From: a virus
Direction: 5' to 3' (one strand)
Virus record (IMG/VR): IMGVR_UViG_3300005527_000068
Coordinates: 1-62,116 of that record
Length of the DNA stretch: 62,116 nucleotides
Shown: positions 6,643 to 16,900 of the stretch, piece by piece
Position numbering within the stretch: the first letter of the stretch is position 1
Layout of the letters: every line of letters starts with the position of its first letter
Notes under the pieces: generated by a model
The model's database searches: none
What the model saw: only the letters and a program-made list of their open reading frames with translations
Told to the model about the DNA's origin: nothing
Program-made: the position numbers and the translations under genes

Positions 6643-8052
6643 TTAATTTTCTTCTGTTGTTATGTTTAATAAATTCTTTCTATTATTAAATATCTCGGCA
6701 ACTCTTTGTTGGTTCTCTTTTTGTGTATTATTTTTTATTTCTGTTCTTGTTACACCAAAAGTAGTATTATCCATAGATACTGCTATTCTTGAGTTATCGA
6801 ATTCAACATCTTCAAATACCATTCCATCTTTACCAAATCTTGATTTAAGGATTGTTATTGTTGCTTTATGTGTTTCTCTTTGTGGTAATGATTTACCTAC
6901 AGACATTATAAAGTGAGCTACTTGACCTTTTTTGATTGACCCACCCATTTTATCTGCTTCAACAATCTCTGAATTTAAGCTTTGTCTATTCCCTTGAACA
7001 GCTGTCCAACCTGCCATATCAAAATCAGATAATATCGTCTCAAATTGTCTCATTACAGCACCTTCACTTGTAAAGACATCTGTATATTCCTTTGAAGGGC
7101 TAACGCAGTCTATATAGTCTAATAATACGATATCTGGTCTAAAACCTTCTGATATTTTCTTTTCAATGTGTTTTCTAATCATTGGCATTGTTATACCATC
7201 GCTAGGAAGTTTTAACAAAACCAATCTACCACCATTTTTTTTCATTTCTTCAGTTTTATTGAAGACTTCTTCTTTATGGTTATGTAGTTCATTTAATTCA
7301 ATACCAGTCCAACATGCCAAATGTTTTCTCTGAATTATTTTTGTTTTATCTTCAAAAAATATTTGTAATACCTTATAACCATCATTATATGCTGTGTTAG
7401 CCATTTTGGTGATTAGAGTTGTTTTTCCGACCCCAAATGGGGCCAATATAAGCCCCAATTCACCTTTTGATAGTCCACCATTCATTATCTCATCAAGCTT
7501 CGTTATACCTGTTCTAATTGGCTTTCTGAAGTCATCTGATAAAGCTTCTGTTATATTATGTAGAATATCTACACCATCATTTTCTGTATTACCATAACTT
7601 ATAGCTGTTTTAAGAATTTCTAGACACTCATCATACTTTTCATGTTGATGTTTTGAGATTATCTTTTGTATTTGCTGTACGGCTTTATTAATTTCTTGTT
7701 GTTTAAAAAACTTTTTAGAAACATCTTGAATATAAAGCGCATCATGCACAACCAATTCTTTAATTTTGGCTATGGTTTTAATTAGATAATTTTTCTTTAA
7801 TTCTTTTAAATCTAATTCAGCTGCTCTTATTAATAAGCTATCAAAATCTGGTACAACATTATAATCTTTTTTACTTTGTTTTATTAAAGAGATTATTAAT
7901 TTACTTTCATCGTTACTAAAATAATTTGGGTTAACAATATCTATAATGTTATTACCAAACTTTTGGTCTACGATTATTTGATTAATAAGTTTCTCTTCAT
8001 ATTTAACACCTAAGTAATCTAAAGTTGCTTCTTTATTTATACTATCATTCAT
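6643..8052 (-). CDS. gp41: Replicative DNA helicase (DnaB/T4 gp41-like)
   Basis: 469 residues with an N-terminal helical domain and a C-terminal RecA-like ATPase domain. Walker A is APFGVGKTT (204-212); Walker B is PDIVLLDYIDCV (about 293). Downstream segments fit DnaB motifs H3 and H4 (SLNSEIVEADKMGGSIKKGQ). It unwinds the fork ahead of the polymerase on the lagging strand. It lies in a replication block with RNase H, UvsX and gp32. Many relatives of this gene carry split inteins; this one is intact. A late-type motif lies 19 nt upstream. Confidence 0.9.
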   Translation of the reverse strand: MNDSINKEATLDYLGVKYEEKLINQIIVDQKFGNNIIDIVNPNYFSNDESKLIISLIKQSKKDYNVVPDFDSLLIRAAELDLKELKKNYLIKTIAKIKELVVHDALYIQDVSKKFFKQQEINKAVQQIQKIISKHQHEKYDECLEILKTAISYGNTENDGVDILHNITEALSDDFRKPIRTGITKLDEIMNGGLSKGELGLILAPFGVGKTTLITKMANTAYNDGYKVLQIFFEDKTKIIQRKHLACWTGIELNELHNHKEEVFNKTEEMKKNGGRLVLLKLPSDGITMPMIRKHIEKKISEGFRPDIVLLDYIDCVSPSKEYTDVFTSEGAVMRQFETILSDFDMAGWTAVQGNRQSLNSEIVEADKMGGSIKKGQVAHFIMSVGKSLPQRETHKATITILKSRFGKDGMVFEDVEFDNSRIAVSMDNTTFGVTRTEIKNNTQKENQQRVAEIFNNRKNLLNITTEEN

Positions 8053-8070
8053 TTATATTTAAATTATTTG

Positions 8071-8083
8071 TTATAAATATTAA
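8071..8083 (-). promoter_or_regulatory. Late-type AT motif before the helicase
   Basis: Minus strand TTAATATTTATAA, 19 nt before the ATG at 8052. It overlaps the stop codon of the preceding gene. Confidence 0.35.
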
Positions 8084-8571
8084 ATGCTAATATTAAGATA
8101 CGTCTTGGTATAGTTTTTTTTGCTTAGTTTACTTCTAATCTCAGAGATAATATCTGGGATGATTTCTTTAATATCAACAGCGTATCTAAATTTTTGGTGG
8201 AATGATGTTCCAGAAAAAATAGATTTAGCAACTGTTTTTCTATCTATTTTAATTTCAAAACTGAAATTATCTTCTTTATCTGAAGGTTGTTTAACAGCCT
8301 GTTCAGATTGATTCATAAAATAATGAGAGTTGGCCAACATAAATTCGATTGTTTTATTCTTAAGATATGTTGGGATAATACCCATACTCCCATATTGACC
8401 ATTATTCATACCACAAATATTATCCATTAATTCTTTAATCTCATAAGACTTTACTGAATTAGGATTAAAGTTATTTATTGGAAAATAACGTTGACAAATA
8501 ATGTTGTCATTGATGTAGAGTACGAACTCAAATCTTTCTTGTTCAATTTTTTTTGCTTCTTCTTTTTTCAT
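8080..8571 (-). CDS. Unknown protein in the replication block
   Basis: 163 residues; I do not recognise the family. It starts with a basic-acidic helix (MKKEEAKKIEQERFEF), then a β-rich stretch with VLYINDNIICQRYFPI and a second similar stretch, SFEIKIDRKTVAKSIFSG, suggesting two related halves. No catalytic motif is visible. Co-directional with and close to RNase H (19 nt) and helicase (27 nt), it likely serves DNA replication or repair, but that is by position only. Confidence 0.6.
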   Translation of the reverse strand: MKKEEAKKIEQERFEFVLYINDNIICQRYFPINNFNPNSVKSYEIKELMDNICGMNNGQYGSMGIIPTYLKNKTIEFMLANSHYFMNQSEQAVKQPSDKEDNFSFEIKIDRKTVAKSIFSGTSFHQKFRYAVDIKEIIPDIISEIRSKLSKKNYTKTYLNISI

Positions 8572-8590
8572 TTTATTTATTTATTTAAAT

Positions 8591-9643
8591 TTAATTCATA
8601 TTACAATCACGATTCGCTAATTTTTTAAATGGTATTAGAAAATCGTCATATCTTGATGCACCCATTGCTTTATCTAATCCATCTCTTTTCATCAAACCCA
8701 ATATTGTTTTAAGTGAAAAATCAGTATAATCAAAGTTACCGTTTATTAGTTCATTTAATTCATCCATGGCTTTTTCAGTAATCATAGGTTTTTTTAAATT
8801 AACCAATCTTTCATTTATCTCGTAAATGTTTTCTTTTTGAACCCCATCAGTAACTTTATTTATTATATTATTTAATACTTTAAGTGGTTTTTTCTTTTCA
8901 GATAAACGTTGGTTTTGTCTAGCGTTAGCCAATTCAATTACTTCATCAATAGTTAATTTTCTTTCATTCAACTCAGGGATTAATTTTAATAATGTTTTTT
9001 CACGCAATCCTTTAATACCTTTTATCGTATCACTATTATCTCCAAGTATTGTTTTCAATAACATTGCGTTTTCTTGTATATAACAAAAATACGAAGAATA
9101 ATTACTAATTTCAACATATTGTCTTAAATCAAGAAAATAAATTTTTATATCATTGGAAATCAGCTGTAAAAAATCTCTGTCTGTTGATGCTATGGTGATA
9201 GTTTCATTTTCTTTTTTGTTTAGACAATAATAACCTATAAAATCATCACTTTCTACGATTTCATCTGTTAATTGTCTAACGTTTAATGCATTTAGATAAT
9301 CCCATATCTTTTTTCTTTGTTCTAGTTCAGCTAAGTCTATTGGGTGTGTACCATTTTCATAGTCTTTACCTCTAGAACTTTTGTATGGTTTATATATTTC
9401 ATATCTTAACTTACCGCTAAGTTTACCGTCCCAAAAAACAAATACTTTATGGTATAAATCTTCATTCAATAATTTTCTCATAATAACTAAAAATGAGTAT
9501 AACCCACCGATGTGTTCACCGTTTGTGTTATACTCATTCTTAGCACCAAGATATGAGAATTTAAATAAAGCATTACCATCTATAAGTAATGTATTTGTTT
9601 TTTTTATTTTATTTTCTCCGTTTTTTGGTGGTCTTCTATTCAC
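8591..9643 (-). CDS. rnh: 5'-3' exonuclease, T4 RNase H-like (FEN/PIN family)
   Basis: 350 residues. N-terminal metal motif LLIDGNALFKFSY with Asp22, then VFVFWDG, ESDDFIGYY (acidic pair), ASTDRDFLQL and a helix-hairpin-helix type GDNSDTIKGIKGL. These follow the order of FEN-type nucleases. It removes RNA primers and flaps during lagging-strand synthesis. It lies 2 nt after uvsX, in the gp32-uvsX-rnh-helicase operon. An earlier basic stretch (RRPPKNGENKIKK) makes the exact start slightly uncertain. Confidence 0.9.
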   Translation of the reverse strand: MNRRPPKNGENKIKKTNTLLIDGNALFKFSYLGAKNEYNTNGEHIGGLYSFLVIMRKLLNEDLYHKVFVFWDGKLSGKLRYEIYKPYKSSRGKDYENGTHPIDLAELEQRKKIWDYLNALNVRQLTDEIVESDDFIGYYCLNKKENETITIASTDRDFLQLISNDIKIYFLDLRQYVEISNYSSYFCYIQENAMLLKTILGDNSDTIKGIKGLREKTLLKLIPELNERKLTIDEVIELANARQNQRLSEKKKPLKVLNNIINKVTDGVQKENIYEINERLVNLKKPMITEKAMDELNELINGNFDYTDFSLKTILGLMKRDGLDKAMGASRYDDFLIPFKKLANRDCNMN

Positions 9644-9645
9644 AA

Positions 9646-10740
9646 TTACGCTTTGAAATCGTTATCGCTTAAATTACTTTCTTCTTTTTCGATGATAAAG
9701 TCATCATATTCAGTATTTAAACGGGTTTTAATATACTCTTTATGAATTTCTTTATATTCGTTTAATCTATCTGGGTTCCAATAACCATGTGGTGTTGATG
9801 CTAATCTACCTTTTTGCTCAATACCGTTAACTTGGTTTTTTTCACATCTAATTTTAGTTTCAACACCAAACTGATATTCTTCACCATTTAGTGTTGCTTT
9901 TAATTTTTCTGTTGAATGTGTTAAAATACCGCCAAAATGGAAAATTAATCTTGGGGAATAGAAAAACGCTTCACCGCCTTTATGTTTAATGACTTTATTT
10001 TCATTATCTAACCATATTTGTTGAACTACAGCAAATGTAGCAGTATACTCTGAAGTTTCACGTCTTGTTGATGGTATTCTATAGTTAATTAAACTTTTAA
10101 AAGAATTAGCTAACGCACCTGCTGTCCACTGATTATTGCTTGTTTTTGATGTTGCAGATTTAAAACAATTAACGCTACCAACAGAATCCCATAAGAAACA
10201 AACATTTTTTTGTAAGCTACCATTTTTTTGTGCATCCAATATAGAATGCATATGTAAAGCAATATCTTCAACAACTGGTTCATCTCTTAATGGTTTTGTA
10301 CCCATTTTACTATGTTGGTGGTCGTAATTTGCGTACATAGTTACTAAATCATAACCAGAAATGTAAATAAAATCACCAACATATTTTTCTTTATTTGTTT
10401 CTTCATCATAAACAATACTATAATCAATACCAATATTTCTAGCGTGTTCCCAATTAAAATTAGTTTCTGTATCATATATAATCGGTAAAATACCTAATTT
10501 TTGACAGCCAACTATCGTTTCAATTATAGCTGTTGATTTACCAGTGTTTGAATATCCTCTAAATGATGTGAAATACCCAATAGGGATACCTGGAACTTTA
10601 ACAGCTTCATGAAATGCTTCAGACATTGGAATCCATGCTAATTCTTTTTCTTTTACATTAAAATCAAGACCCATTTGTTTTTTAAATGCTTCTAAATCAA
10701 ATTCTTTTTTTTCAATTTCTTTTTGTGGTTTTTTTGCCAT
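9646..10740 (-). CDS. uvsX: RecA/UvsX-like recombinase
   Basis: 364 residues. Walker A RGYSNTGKST (61-70), the DTETNF segment after the second strand, Walker B-like VCFLWDSVGSV, and FAVVQQIW fit the RecA core in order. It forms filaments on ssDNA for recombination-dependent replication and repair, working with gp32 in the neighbouring gene. The acidic C-terminal tail (EKEESNLSDNDFKA) is typical of UvsX/RecA regulators of DNA access. A terminator hairpin separates it from gp32. Confidence 0.9.
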   Translation of the reverse strand: MAKKPQKEIEKKEFDLEAFKKQMGLDFNVKEKELAWIPMSEAFHEAVKVPGIPIGYFTSFRGYSNTGKSTAIIETIVGCQKLGILPIIYDTETNFNWEHARNIGIDYSIVYDEETNKEKYVGDFIYISGYDLVTMYANYDHQHSKMGTKPLRDEPVVEDIALHMHSILDAQKNGSLQKNVCFLWDSVGSVNCFKSATSKTSNNQWTAGALANSFKSLINYRIPSTRRETSEYTATFAVVQQIWLDNENKVIKHKGGEAFFYSPRLIFHFGGILTHSTEKLKATLNGEEYQFGVETKIRCEKNQVNGIEQKGRLASTPHGYWNPDRLNEYKEIHKEYIKTRLNTEYDDFIIEKEESNLSDNDFKA

Positions 10741-10780
10741 ATATCTATTTTTATTTATTTACTTTATTTATTTTTTTAAT

Positions 10781-10810
10781 AAAAAGGGATAGTTTTAACT
10801 ACCCCTTTTT
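10781..10810. terminator. Bidirectional-looking terminator between gp32 and uvsX
   Basis: AAAAAGGGATAGTT pairs with AACTACCCCTTTTT (one mismatch), with A and T tracts on either side. In the minus direction it follows gp32, probably giving a separate abundant gp32 transcript. Confidence 0.75.
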
Positions 10811-10832
10811 ATTTTGTTAAACATTTTTTATA

Positions 10833-11750
10833 TTAAAATGGAAGGTCATCATCTTCATCTTCTTCTTCAGAAGGTTCTTCAATTTTTGTTGATGGTTTTG
10901 ATTTACTTGCCAACATGTTAGATTTAACTGTTTCCAAACTTGTATTGATTTCTCCATTTAATTCAACTGATTCTTCTTCAGTGGAAGTCAACGAATCTTT
11001 ATCAACATATTTGTTTTGGTTAGAATCCCAAGCTGGTGTACCACCTTTTACAATGATTTCAAGATAATCATAATTCTTAACAGCATACACATCTTCCCAT
11101 GTTCTGGTATCTGACAACCAAAGTTCAGCTTCTGCTGAATCTTCGCTCAATGGTGATGGGTCGCCAGCTGCAATTGCGGATACAACGATAGCGTTATTTT
11201 GGTTTCTATTAATAGTTACCACAAGGTCTCTACCATTTTCAACGTCTGTAATATCTTTATTCTTTTTAAGTGCATTCATAGCACCAATGATTTTATCATA
11301 GATACCTTCTTTTCTATAATCATGATTAAATCTCCAGAACTTAACACCATCTTGTTCGTTATCTCTATCGATAACTTTAACAACATACATAAGTCTTGCT
11401 TTATAGTTTTTAGAAAGTTCTTTGTCTGTTTCTGTACCTGTTTCTAATAAGGCTTCACGTGCTTCACAAAAAGGGCAAGGTTCTTCTCTTTCGTGTTTTA
11501 AGCAAGCAAATGTTTTCCATTCTCCATTAACTTGGATTTTATGACCCCAAACTTCAGTAAATGGTGAACCATTTTCAGATGGTAAAACCCTAATAGTTTT
11601 TGTTGCTGACTTAACACCTTCTTTAATGTAAGTAGAGAAATAGTTTTTTAAGTCATAAACTTTCTCACTTTTCTTTTCGTACAGTGGTTTACTGTTTTTT
11701 TCGTACTGTGCCAGAATTGCTTCTAAGCTGTTTTCACTTGTTTTACTCAT
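10833..11750 (-). CDS. gp32: Single-stranded DNA-binding protein (T4 gp32-like)
   Basis: 305 residues, close to T4 gp32 (301). The zinc site is His70, Cys83, Cys92, Cys95 (FACLKHEREEPCPFCEAR), matching gp32's H-C-C-C arrangement. The C-terminus is a strongly acidic tail ending DDDLPF, the SSB-type partner-binding tip. It coats ssDNA and recruits polymerase, helicase and recombinase. A host-type promoter lies upstream and a terminator directly after, consistent with high early expression. Confidence 0.94.
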   Translation of the reverse strand: MSKTSENSLEAILAQYEKNSKPLYEKKSEKVYDLKNYFSTYIKEGVKSATKTIRVLPSENGSPFTEVWGHKIQVNGEWKTFACLKHEREEPCPFCEAREALLETGTETDKELSKNYKARLMYVVKVIDRDNEQDGVKFWRFNHDYRKEGIYDKIIGAMNALKKNKDITDVENGRDLVVTINRNQNNAIVVSAIAAGDPSPLSEDSAEAELWLSDTRTWEDVYAVKNYDYLEIIVKGGTPAWDSNQNKYVDKDSLTSTEEESVELNGEINTSLETVKSNMLASKSKPSTKIEEPSEEEDEDDDLPF

Positions 11751-11795
11751 TTTTAATATATTTAAAATTTAACGTTATTTACTAACCTATATTTA

Positions 11796-11826
11796 CAAAT
11801 ATACTAAATTAAAACACGTTTATCAA
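11796..11826 (-). promoter_or_regulatory. Host-type promoter of gp32
   Basis: Minus strand TTG (11826-11824), 20 nt, TATATTTG (11803-11796). The flanking TTTAG before the box is shared with the polymerase and HD-protein promoters. Confidence 0.6.
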
Positions 11827-11844
11827 GTATTTTAAATATTTTTT

Positions 11845-12573
11845 TTAAATATCTTCTTCTTCGTATGAATTATCGTCAACACTAAACGATTGTCTTATGT
11901 TGTTGTCGCTATAATCATAATTAATATCATCAGTAGTTAATGTATATTCTTTATTAGTGTCACTAGTGACTTCATAACCATCGTGTTTTTGACCCCAAAA
12001 ATCAGTTAATTTTTGATTATATGGGAAAGAGCTTAAAGACCTTAATTCTAATTTTTCAACTGGTGTTGGGTTTCTTTTAACCATTTCTCTTTCTAAGTCA
12101 TCGATTTTATTGGTTATGTTATCCATTTTTGCCAATCTACTTTCCAAATCAGCCAATTTACTTATTAAGGTTTCAGTATTTCTTGTTGCTTCTTCTGCTG
12201 ACCTTTTAGCTTCTTCAGAGCCTTTAACTAATTCTGTGACATCTATTTCAACATCTTCTTCTCCACCACCCATGTCAGCAGGTTGTTCCATACCCATATC
12301 AGCACCCATATCACCAGCCATATCAGTAGGTTGTTCTGTTCCCATATCAGCACCAGCATCAATAGGTTGTTCTGGAGTTTCTTCAGCACCAGTGTCAGCA
12401 GGTTGTTCTGGAGTTGCTTCAGCACCTGGTTCTGGTTCTTCGTCTTGTTCTGATAATGAGCCTAATATAACATCTTTTTCATCTTTTTCTTCATTATAAA
12501 AGTCATATTCTAATAATAACTTAAATCTTTTAAGTTCTTCGTTTAATAGTTGTTTGTTAATATTTTTTTTCAT
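11845..12573 (-). CDS. Acidic internal virion protein candidate with targeting-like leader
   Basis: 242 residues. The leader MKKNINKQLLNEELKRF has an LxxE site (LLNE). Residues about 45-110 are a low-complexity Glu/Pro/Ala/Asp/Met region with repeated EQPxDxGA units. A coiled-coil-like helix follows (EEAKRSAEEATRNTETLI and on), then SLSSFPYNQKLTDFWGQK, a folded C-terminal part. The composition resembles head core or scaffold-type proteins. It precedes nothing enzymatic and is followed 1 nt upstream by a small protein gene. Function is inferred only from leader and composition. Confidence 0.6.
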   Translation of the reverse strand: MKKNINKQLLNEELKRFKLLLEYDFYNEEKDEKDVILGSLSEQDEEPEPGAEATPEQPADTGAEETPEQPIDAGADMGTEQPTDMAGDMGADMGMEQPADMGGGEEDVEIDVTELVKGSEEAKRSAEEATRNTETLISKLADLESRLAKMDNITNKIDDLEREMVKRNPTPVEKLELRSLSSFPYNQKLTDFWGQKHDGYEVTSDTNKEYTLTTDDINYDYSDNNIRQSFSVDDNSYEEEDI

Positions 12574-12574
12574 A

Positions 12575-12769
12575 TCAAATCAATAGTTGTCTACCATCTT
12601 CAGTAATTATTTTTTTATTAATTCTTTCTACGATGCTTTTATCACCTTTAATAACGCATACGCCAGAGGAACAGTCTAAATTAGGGTCTTGATTGTTTTC
12701 ATCAATCATTAAATCAAGAGCTTTGTTTAAATCTTTTTTGTTGTTCTGATTATTAGTATTATTTTCCAT
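12575..12769 (-). CDS. Small conserved-looking protein
   Basis: 64 residues. Asn-rich start, then LDCSSGVCVIKGDKSIVERI with a CxxxxC pair and a C-terminal KKIITEDGRQLLI. The pattern looks familiar from T4-like phages but I cannot assign a function. It lies 1 nt from the acidic internal-protein gene and shares its operon. A late-type motif lies upstream. Confidence 0.6.
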   Translation of the reverse strand: MENNTNNQNNKKDLNKALDLMIDENNQDPNLDCSSGVCVIKGDKSIVERINKKIITEDGRQLLI

Positions 12770-12787
12770 AATATAAATTTATTATAC

Positions 12788-12800
12788 TAATAAATATTAT
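12788..12800 (-). promoter_or_regulatory. Late-type AT motif before the 64-residue protein
   Basis: Minus strand ATAATATTTATTA, 19 nt before the ATG at 12769; it overlaps the stop of the upstream gene. Confidence 0.4.
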
Positions 12801-13426
12801 GTTTTATAAAAAAAGTTTAATTTATCTTCTACTTTATTAAAAATGAAATATAAAAATGGTATATATTTTACATTATTGTTAATATATTCTATATATTGTT
12901 TATATTGTGAAATAATATCATTACCTATTAAGTAGGTATTACTAATATTTTTTATTTTTTGTTTTATTTTATTTATATTTATACCTATGTATTTTAATAG
13001 ATTTAAATCAACACCGAATATTAAGTTATCTGAATATATATAAATCATATTATTTTTTTCATATGATATAATATTATTTAGTGAATATATTTTATTGATT
13101 ATCTTTTTAATTGTTTTTTTATTTTGTTGTATTGGGTCTATAATGATATATTTAACATTTGTTATTAATTCGTTATATAACTTATGTTGAAACCAATTCA
13201 AATCGTCTTGGAATTTATCTCTATCTTCTGTTTTTTTAACTGTCCAATATAAATTAGGTTTGATTTCTCTGTTTAATATATCAAAGTCTTTAAACAATTT
13301 TTTTGTTAAATCATATCCAACAATAAGTGTTGGTAGGTTATCTATTATGTCATCTATTGATGAAACAATATTAAATTGTTCAGGTAATGAAATATTCGAA
13401 GTAGAAACTATATTTGCTATTTTCAT
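12797..13426 (-). CDS. Unknown 209-residue protein
   Basis: No family recognised. The N-terminal half alternates β strands and helices (TLIVGYDLTKKLFKDFDIL, then LYWTVKKTEDRDKFQDDL), and the C-terminal half is Ile/Asn/Lys-rich. A TATATTTG box sits 5 nt before the ATG, so the mRNA could be leaderless. It lies between the tail lysozyme and the small acidic-operon genes. Function unknown. Confidence 0.6.
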   Translation of the reverse strand: MKIANIVSTSNISLPEQFNIVSSIDDIIDNLPTLIVGYDLTKKLFKDFDILNREIKPNLYWTVKKTEDRDKFQDDLNWFQHKLYNELITNVKYIIIDPIQQNKKTIKKIINKIYSLNNIISYEKNNMIYIYSDNLIFGVDLNLLKYIGININKIKQKIKNISNTYLIGNDIISQYKQYIEYINNNVKYIPFLYFIFNKVEDKLNFFYKT

Positions 13427-13430
13427 ACTA

Positions 13431-13438
13431 CAAATATA
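13431..13438 (-). promoter_or_regulatory. Possible host-type -7 box
   Basis: TATATTTG on the minus strand, preceded by AATAG, close to the shared TTTAG. No TTG is found at the expected -33 distance, so support is weak. Confidence 0.3.
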
Positions 13439-13447
13439 CTATTTTTA

Positions 13448-13921
13448 TTAATTATATTTGTAATAAGCTTGTTTATATAATAATAATGTTTTATCAGGTT
13501 TAAATTTATTTAAAGAAGTCCAAGTAGTTTTTAATTTATTGCTTACTTCAGTCATTTCAGCTTCATTAGTAATGTTAAAATCAAAATTTTGACCTAATAT
13601 TCTTTTAATTAATTTTAACGCTGCATTATCTTGATTTACTTTAGTCATAGGTGCGTTTATTTTATTATTCATTTCTTCCCAAGTTGACCCAATAAATTGA
13701 TACCTACCAGCGGCTGTAGTGAATAATGTTTTATCTTTGTTTATAGCGACTTTCCATTTTTCTTTACCATGTATAATTGTTGTATCTTCAGTCCAATTAT
13801 TTATTACTCTTAACTCACTGGGTTTTGCTGAATATAAAACATCGTAACCATTTTTACTTTTACCATATGTTCCCTCACAATAAGACAATAAATCTAAGAA
13901 AGCTTTTTCGTAATTTGTCAT
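13448..13921 (-). CDS. Lambda R-like lysozyme/lytic transglycosylase
   Basis: 157 residues, same size as lambda R (158). KAFLDLLSYCEGTYG (6-20) places the catalytic Glu at 16, as in the lambda WSEGT motif; GYDVLY, TTAAGRYQFIGSTWEEM and the C-terminal TTWTSLNKF also align in order. It would cleave the glycan strands of peptidoglycan. It ends 6 nt from the giant baseplate gene with an M23 peptidase domain, so it may act as a tail-associated wall enzyme rather than, or as well as, the lysis enzyme. No signal peptide or holin is visible nearby. Confidence 0.85.
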   Translation of the reverse strand: MTNYEKAFLDLLSYCEGTYGKSKNGYDVLYSAKPSELRVINNWTEDTTIIHGKEKWKVAINKDKTLFTTAAGRYQFIGSTWEEMNNKINAPMTKVNQDNAALKLIKRILGQNFDFNITNEAEMTEVSNKLKTTWTSLNKFKPDKTLLLYKQAYYKYN

Positions 13922-13927
13922 AAAATT

Positions 13928-16900
13928 TTATATTTTTATTTGTTTATCTCCAATACTTGGTAATGTTTGTGCTGGTAAAATTGCTATATCACCAATTACT
14001 TCTGGTTTTTTTCTACCTAAAGGTAAACAAGTATCAACATTTACTACTTCACCACTAAAAAATTCAAAACCTTGTTGTTGTCCTCGTCTTATCTCAAAAT
14101 GTAAATGCGCACCACTTGATTCTCCTTCCATAGGTAGTTTTAAATCACCACCTAAATATGATGGATTATTATCATCACCACCACTTTTTGCTATTATTTG
14201 ATTTTTAATAACATTTATACCTGGATTCCAATATTTACTTAAAATTTTTGTTTTTAAATCTTGTGTTAAATTATTATTTGATACATTAGCAACTATATTT
14301 GATTCTATATCTGATAAATGACCATATAATGATTTATAATAAAAACCATCACTTAATAAACCATGGTTTATAATTAAATAAAGACCATACCCTGAACCAG
14401 ACCCTTGATATGCTATTTTCTCTATTGTACCATTATAGATAGCATACAAATCGGAACCCTTTTTAGCTGGTATATCAATACCTTTATGTACATCACCTTT
14501 TTCATGAAATAAATTAACACCTCTACCTAAGCGTATATAACTTCTTATAGGGTCATCGAACCCTAAATCTTTTTCTGGTATTGCACCAGATTCACCTGCA
14601 CTGCTATTACTTATAAACTCACTTGGTGTACTATAACCTAACGCTTTACTTATATTTACAAATAAAGATTGTCTATCAACTAGAGGTAATTGAGAATATT
14701 TAATTCTTTGACCAGTAAATGATGTTGTCATGTAATTAGGTTTTATATTATGTGATACATTTGTTATTAAATAAGCACCATGAAACATTGGTATATTATT
14801 TAATTGAAAATACATCATTGGTTGTATCATAGGGTTACCTAACATGCTTACTTTTGCGGAATAACTTCTAACATTATATACGTTATATAAATTTTGTCCA
14901 ATAAATGTTCTATTATTTTCAGATTTATTATCGACCAAATCTGAAGTAGTTCTAAGTGATTCATCAGTTTCTTTAAATTCGCTTTGGTCTAATTCAATAT
15001 CTGTAAATATACTTTGATTTTGTTGGCTATAATTAACTTTAAAAACAGCTAAACCATTTTCAGTTCCAGTGTTATCAAAATCTGATGGTATAGTACTATT
15101 ATTTGATGGACATATAAAATCAAAACCATCATTTTTTAAATTAGCCGAATCACTTAAATCTAACGCTCTAGACTTTTCTCCAGAATAAATACAAATAAAT
15201 GTTGGTCCACATGTTGGTGTTTTATCATACCAATCTGGAAACGTTTTAAAAACCGATTTTAATTCTTCTTCATCACGATAATTTATAAATGTTGGTAATG
15301 GTATAAAATCAAAATTATTATCAGTTAATAACTTAGCATAAAAATTATAAAAACTTATATTAGGGTTTGTGTTTATAGTGTTTGGTATTTCAGAAGGGTT
15401 TATATAAAAAACATCACCAATATCTCTAAAACTTCTAGAAACAAATCTAAAACTATCTAATAATGTCGCACCATTAGTTTTATTAAATGATGCATAATCA
15501 CCAGTACATTTATAAATTATTTTATTTTCATCTTCAGAACTTGTAACCCATTTATCATTTATGTTTTTACAAAATTTATATAAATTTAACTTAATTATAT
15601 TTAAATCAGCCGTACCAAAAGTTTTTTGTAGTGCTTGTTTATCTTCATTAGCTAATTCTTCTTTTTTTACATTTAATAAATCATATATTGTTTTTATATA
15701 TAATTCTAAATTTTCTTTTTTAGATGTTATTTCAGAATATCTAGTATTAGCTAATTTTGGGTCTAACCATATTTTATAACTAGTGTTAGCAATAACAACT
15801 TCTTCCTTTAACCCATCAATAATAAGAGTTACTGGTGTTGTTTCTCCATTAATAATTGTATTATATTTACCTTTTAATTCTAGTTCTATAAAATATTTAG
15901 TATTTTGTTCTACATTATTAATTATAATATTGTTATAATATGTTAGATTGAATGTTTTTTCTAATGTTGTTTTGCTAACATTTGTTAGTGTTGTTAACAA
16001 ATCTACTTTTGATTTAAACGTTACCACATCACCATTATGTATTTCTAATTTTGTTTTAAAATCTTGCCAATCGTTATTAACAAAATCAAAAAAAATTTTT
16101 TTAAATTCTTCTTTAACTTGAGCTGGTAATGATTCTAATATTTCATCATAATCTTTTTTAAATGTTATGTTTGAAATTAATGGAACAAATTTATTGAGTA
16201 CTATAATACTAAATAAATCGTTTCTATTAGGTGTCCAAACATCACCTTGACTAAATAACTCTGACCAATTTATTGGGTCTATACTACCAGAACCACCACC
16301 AACTATTCTTAGATTATTGTCTAAAGTATAAAGTGATTTATCATTTCTCCAAATTAAACCACCTATAAAAGCACACCAAAGTTTTGGTACATGTATAAAA
16401 GAAGCTTTTTTATTAAAAAGATTTAAAACTTCGGTTGTGAATATATTTATTGTGTCTTGAAAAACACCTTCTTTATAATAAGTGAAAGGTAATGTATTTA
16501 AAAATAATAATGCCTTGCTATAATTACCAACTATTTTTCTATATGGTGTTGTGTCTTCTTGTGAATAATAAAAAGAAGAACCAAATAAACTAAAACCATA
16601 ATAATTAGAAAAAGCGTTTATAAACAAACTAATAGGATTATTTACACGTACACCATCTTCACCTCTAAAAATTTGTTTTACAAAAGGATATGTTATATCA
16701 GTTTCATTTTCAATTAAAAAGTTCCTTATTTTACCAAATGATTTATCATCTTTATACATTGGTGTGTTTTGTTTTGCAGTTACTATATCAGAATAATCAG
16801 TTACTATTGGTATAACATTATTACTTAAATCATAAGGACTTTTATCATCATTAGTTCTAGGTTTACAAATTGAGTTAAAACTATTTGAATGATAAAACAT

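Noticed and set aside
6643-8052. Split or contiguous intein in the gp41-like helicase
   Set aside because: Helicase frame is complete from N-domain to C-terminus with no intein blocks.
12110-12499. Open frame of 129 codons opposite the acidic internal-protein gene
   Set aside because: It mirrors the low-complexity Pro/Glu/Ala repeat on the other strand, giving a Ser/Ala/Pro-rich artefact.
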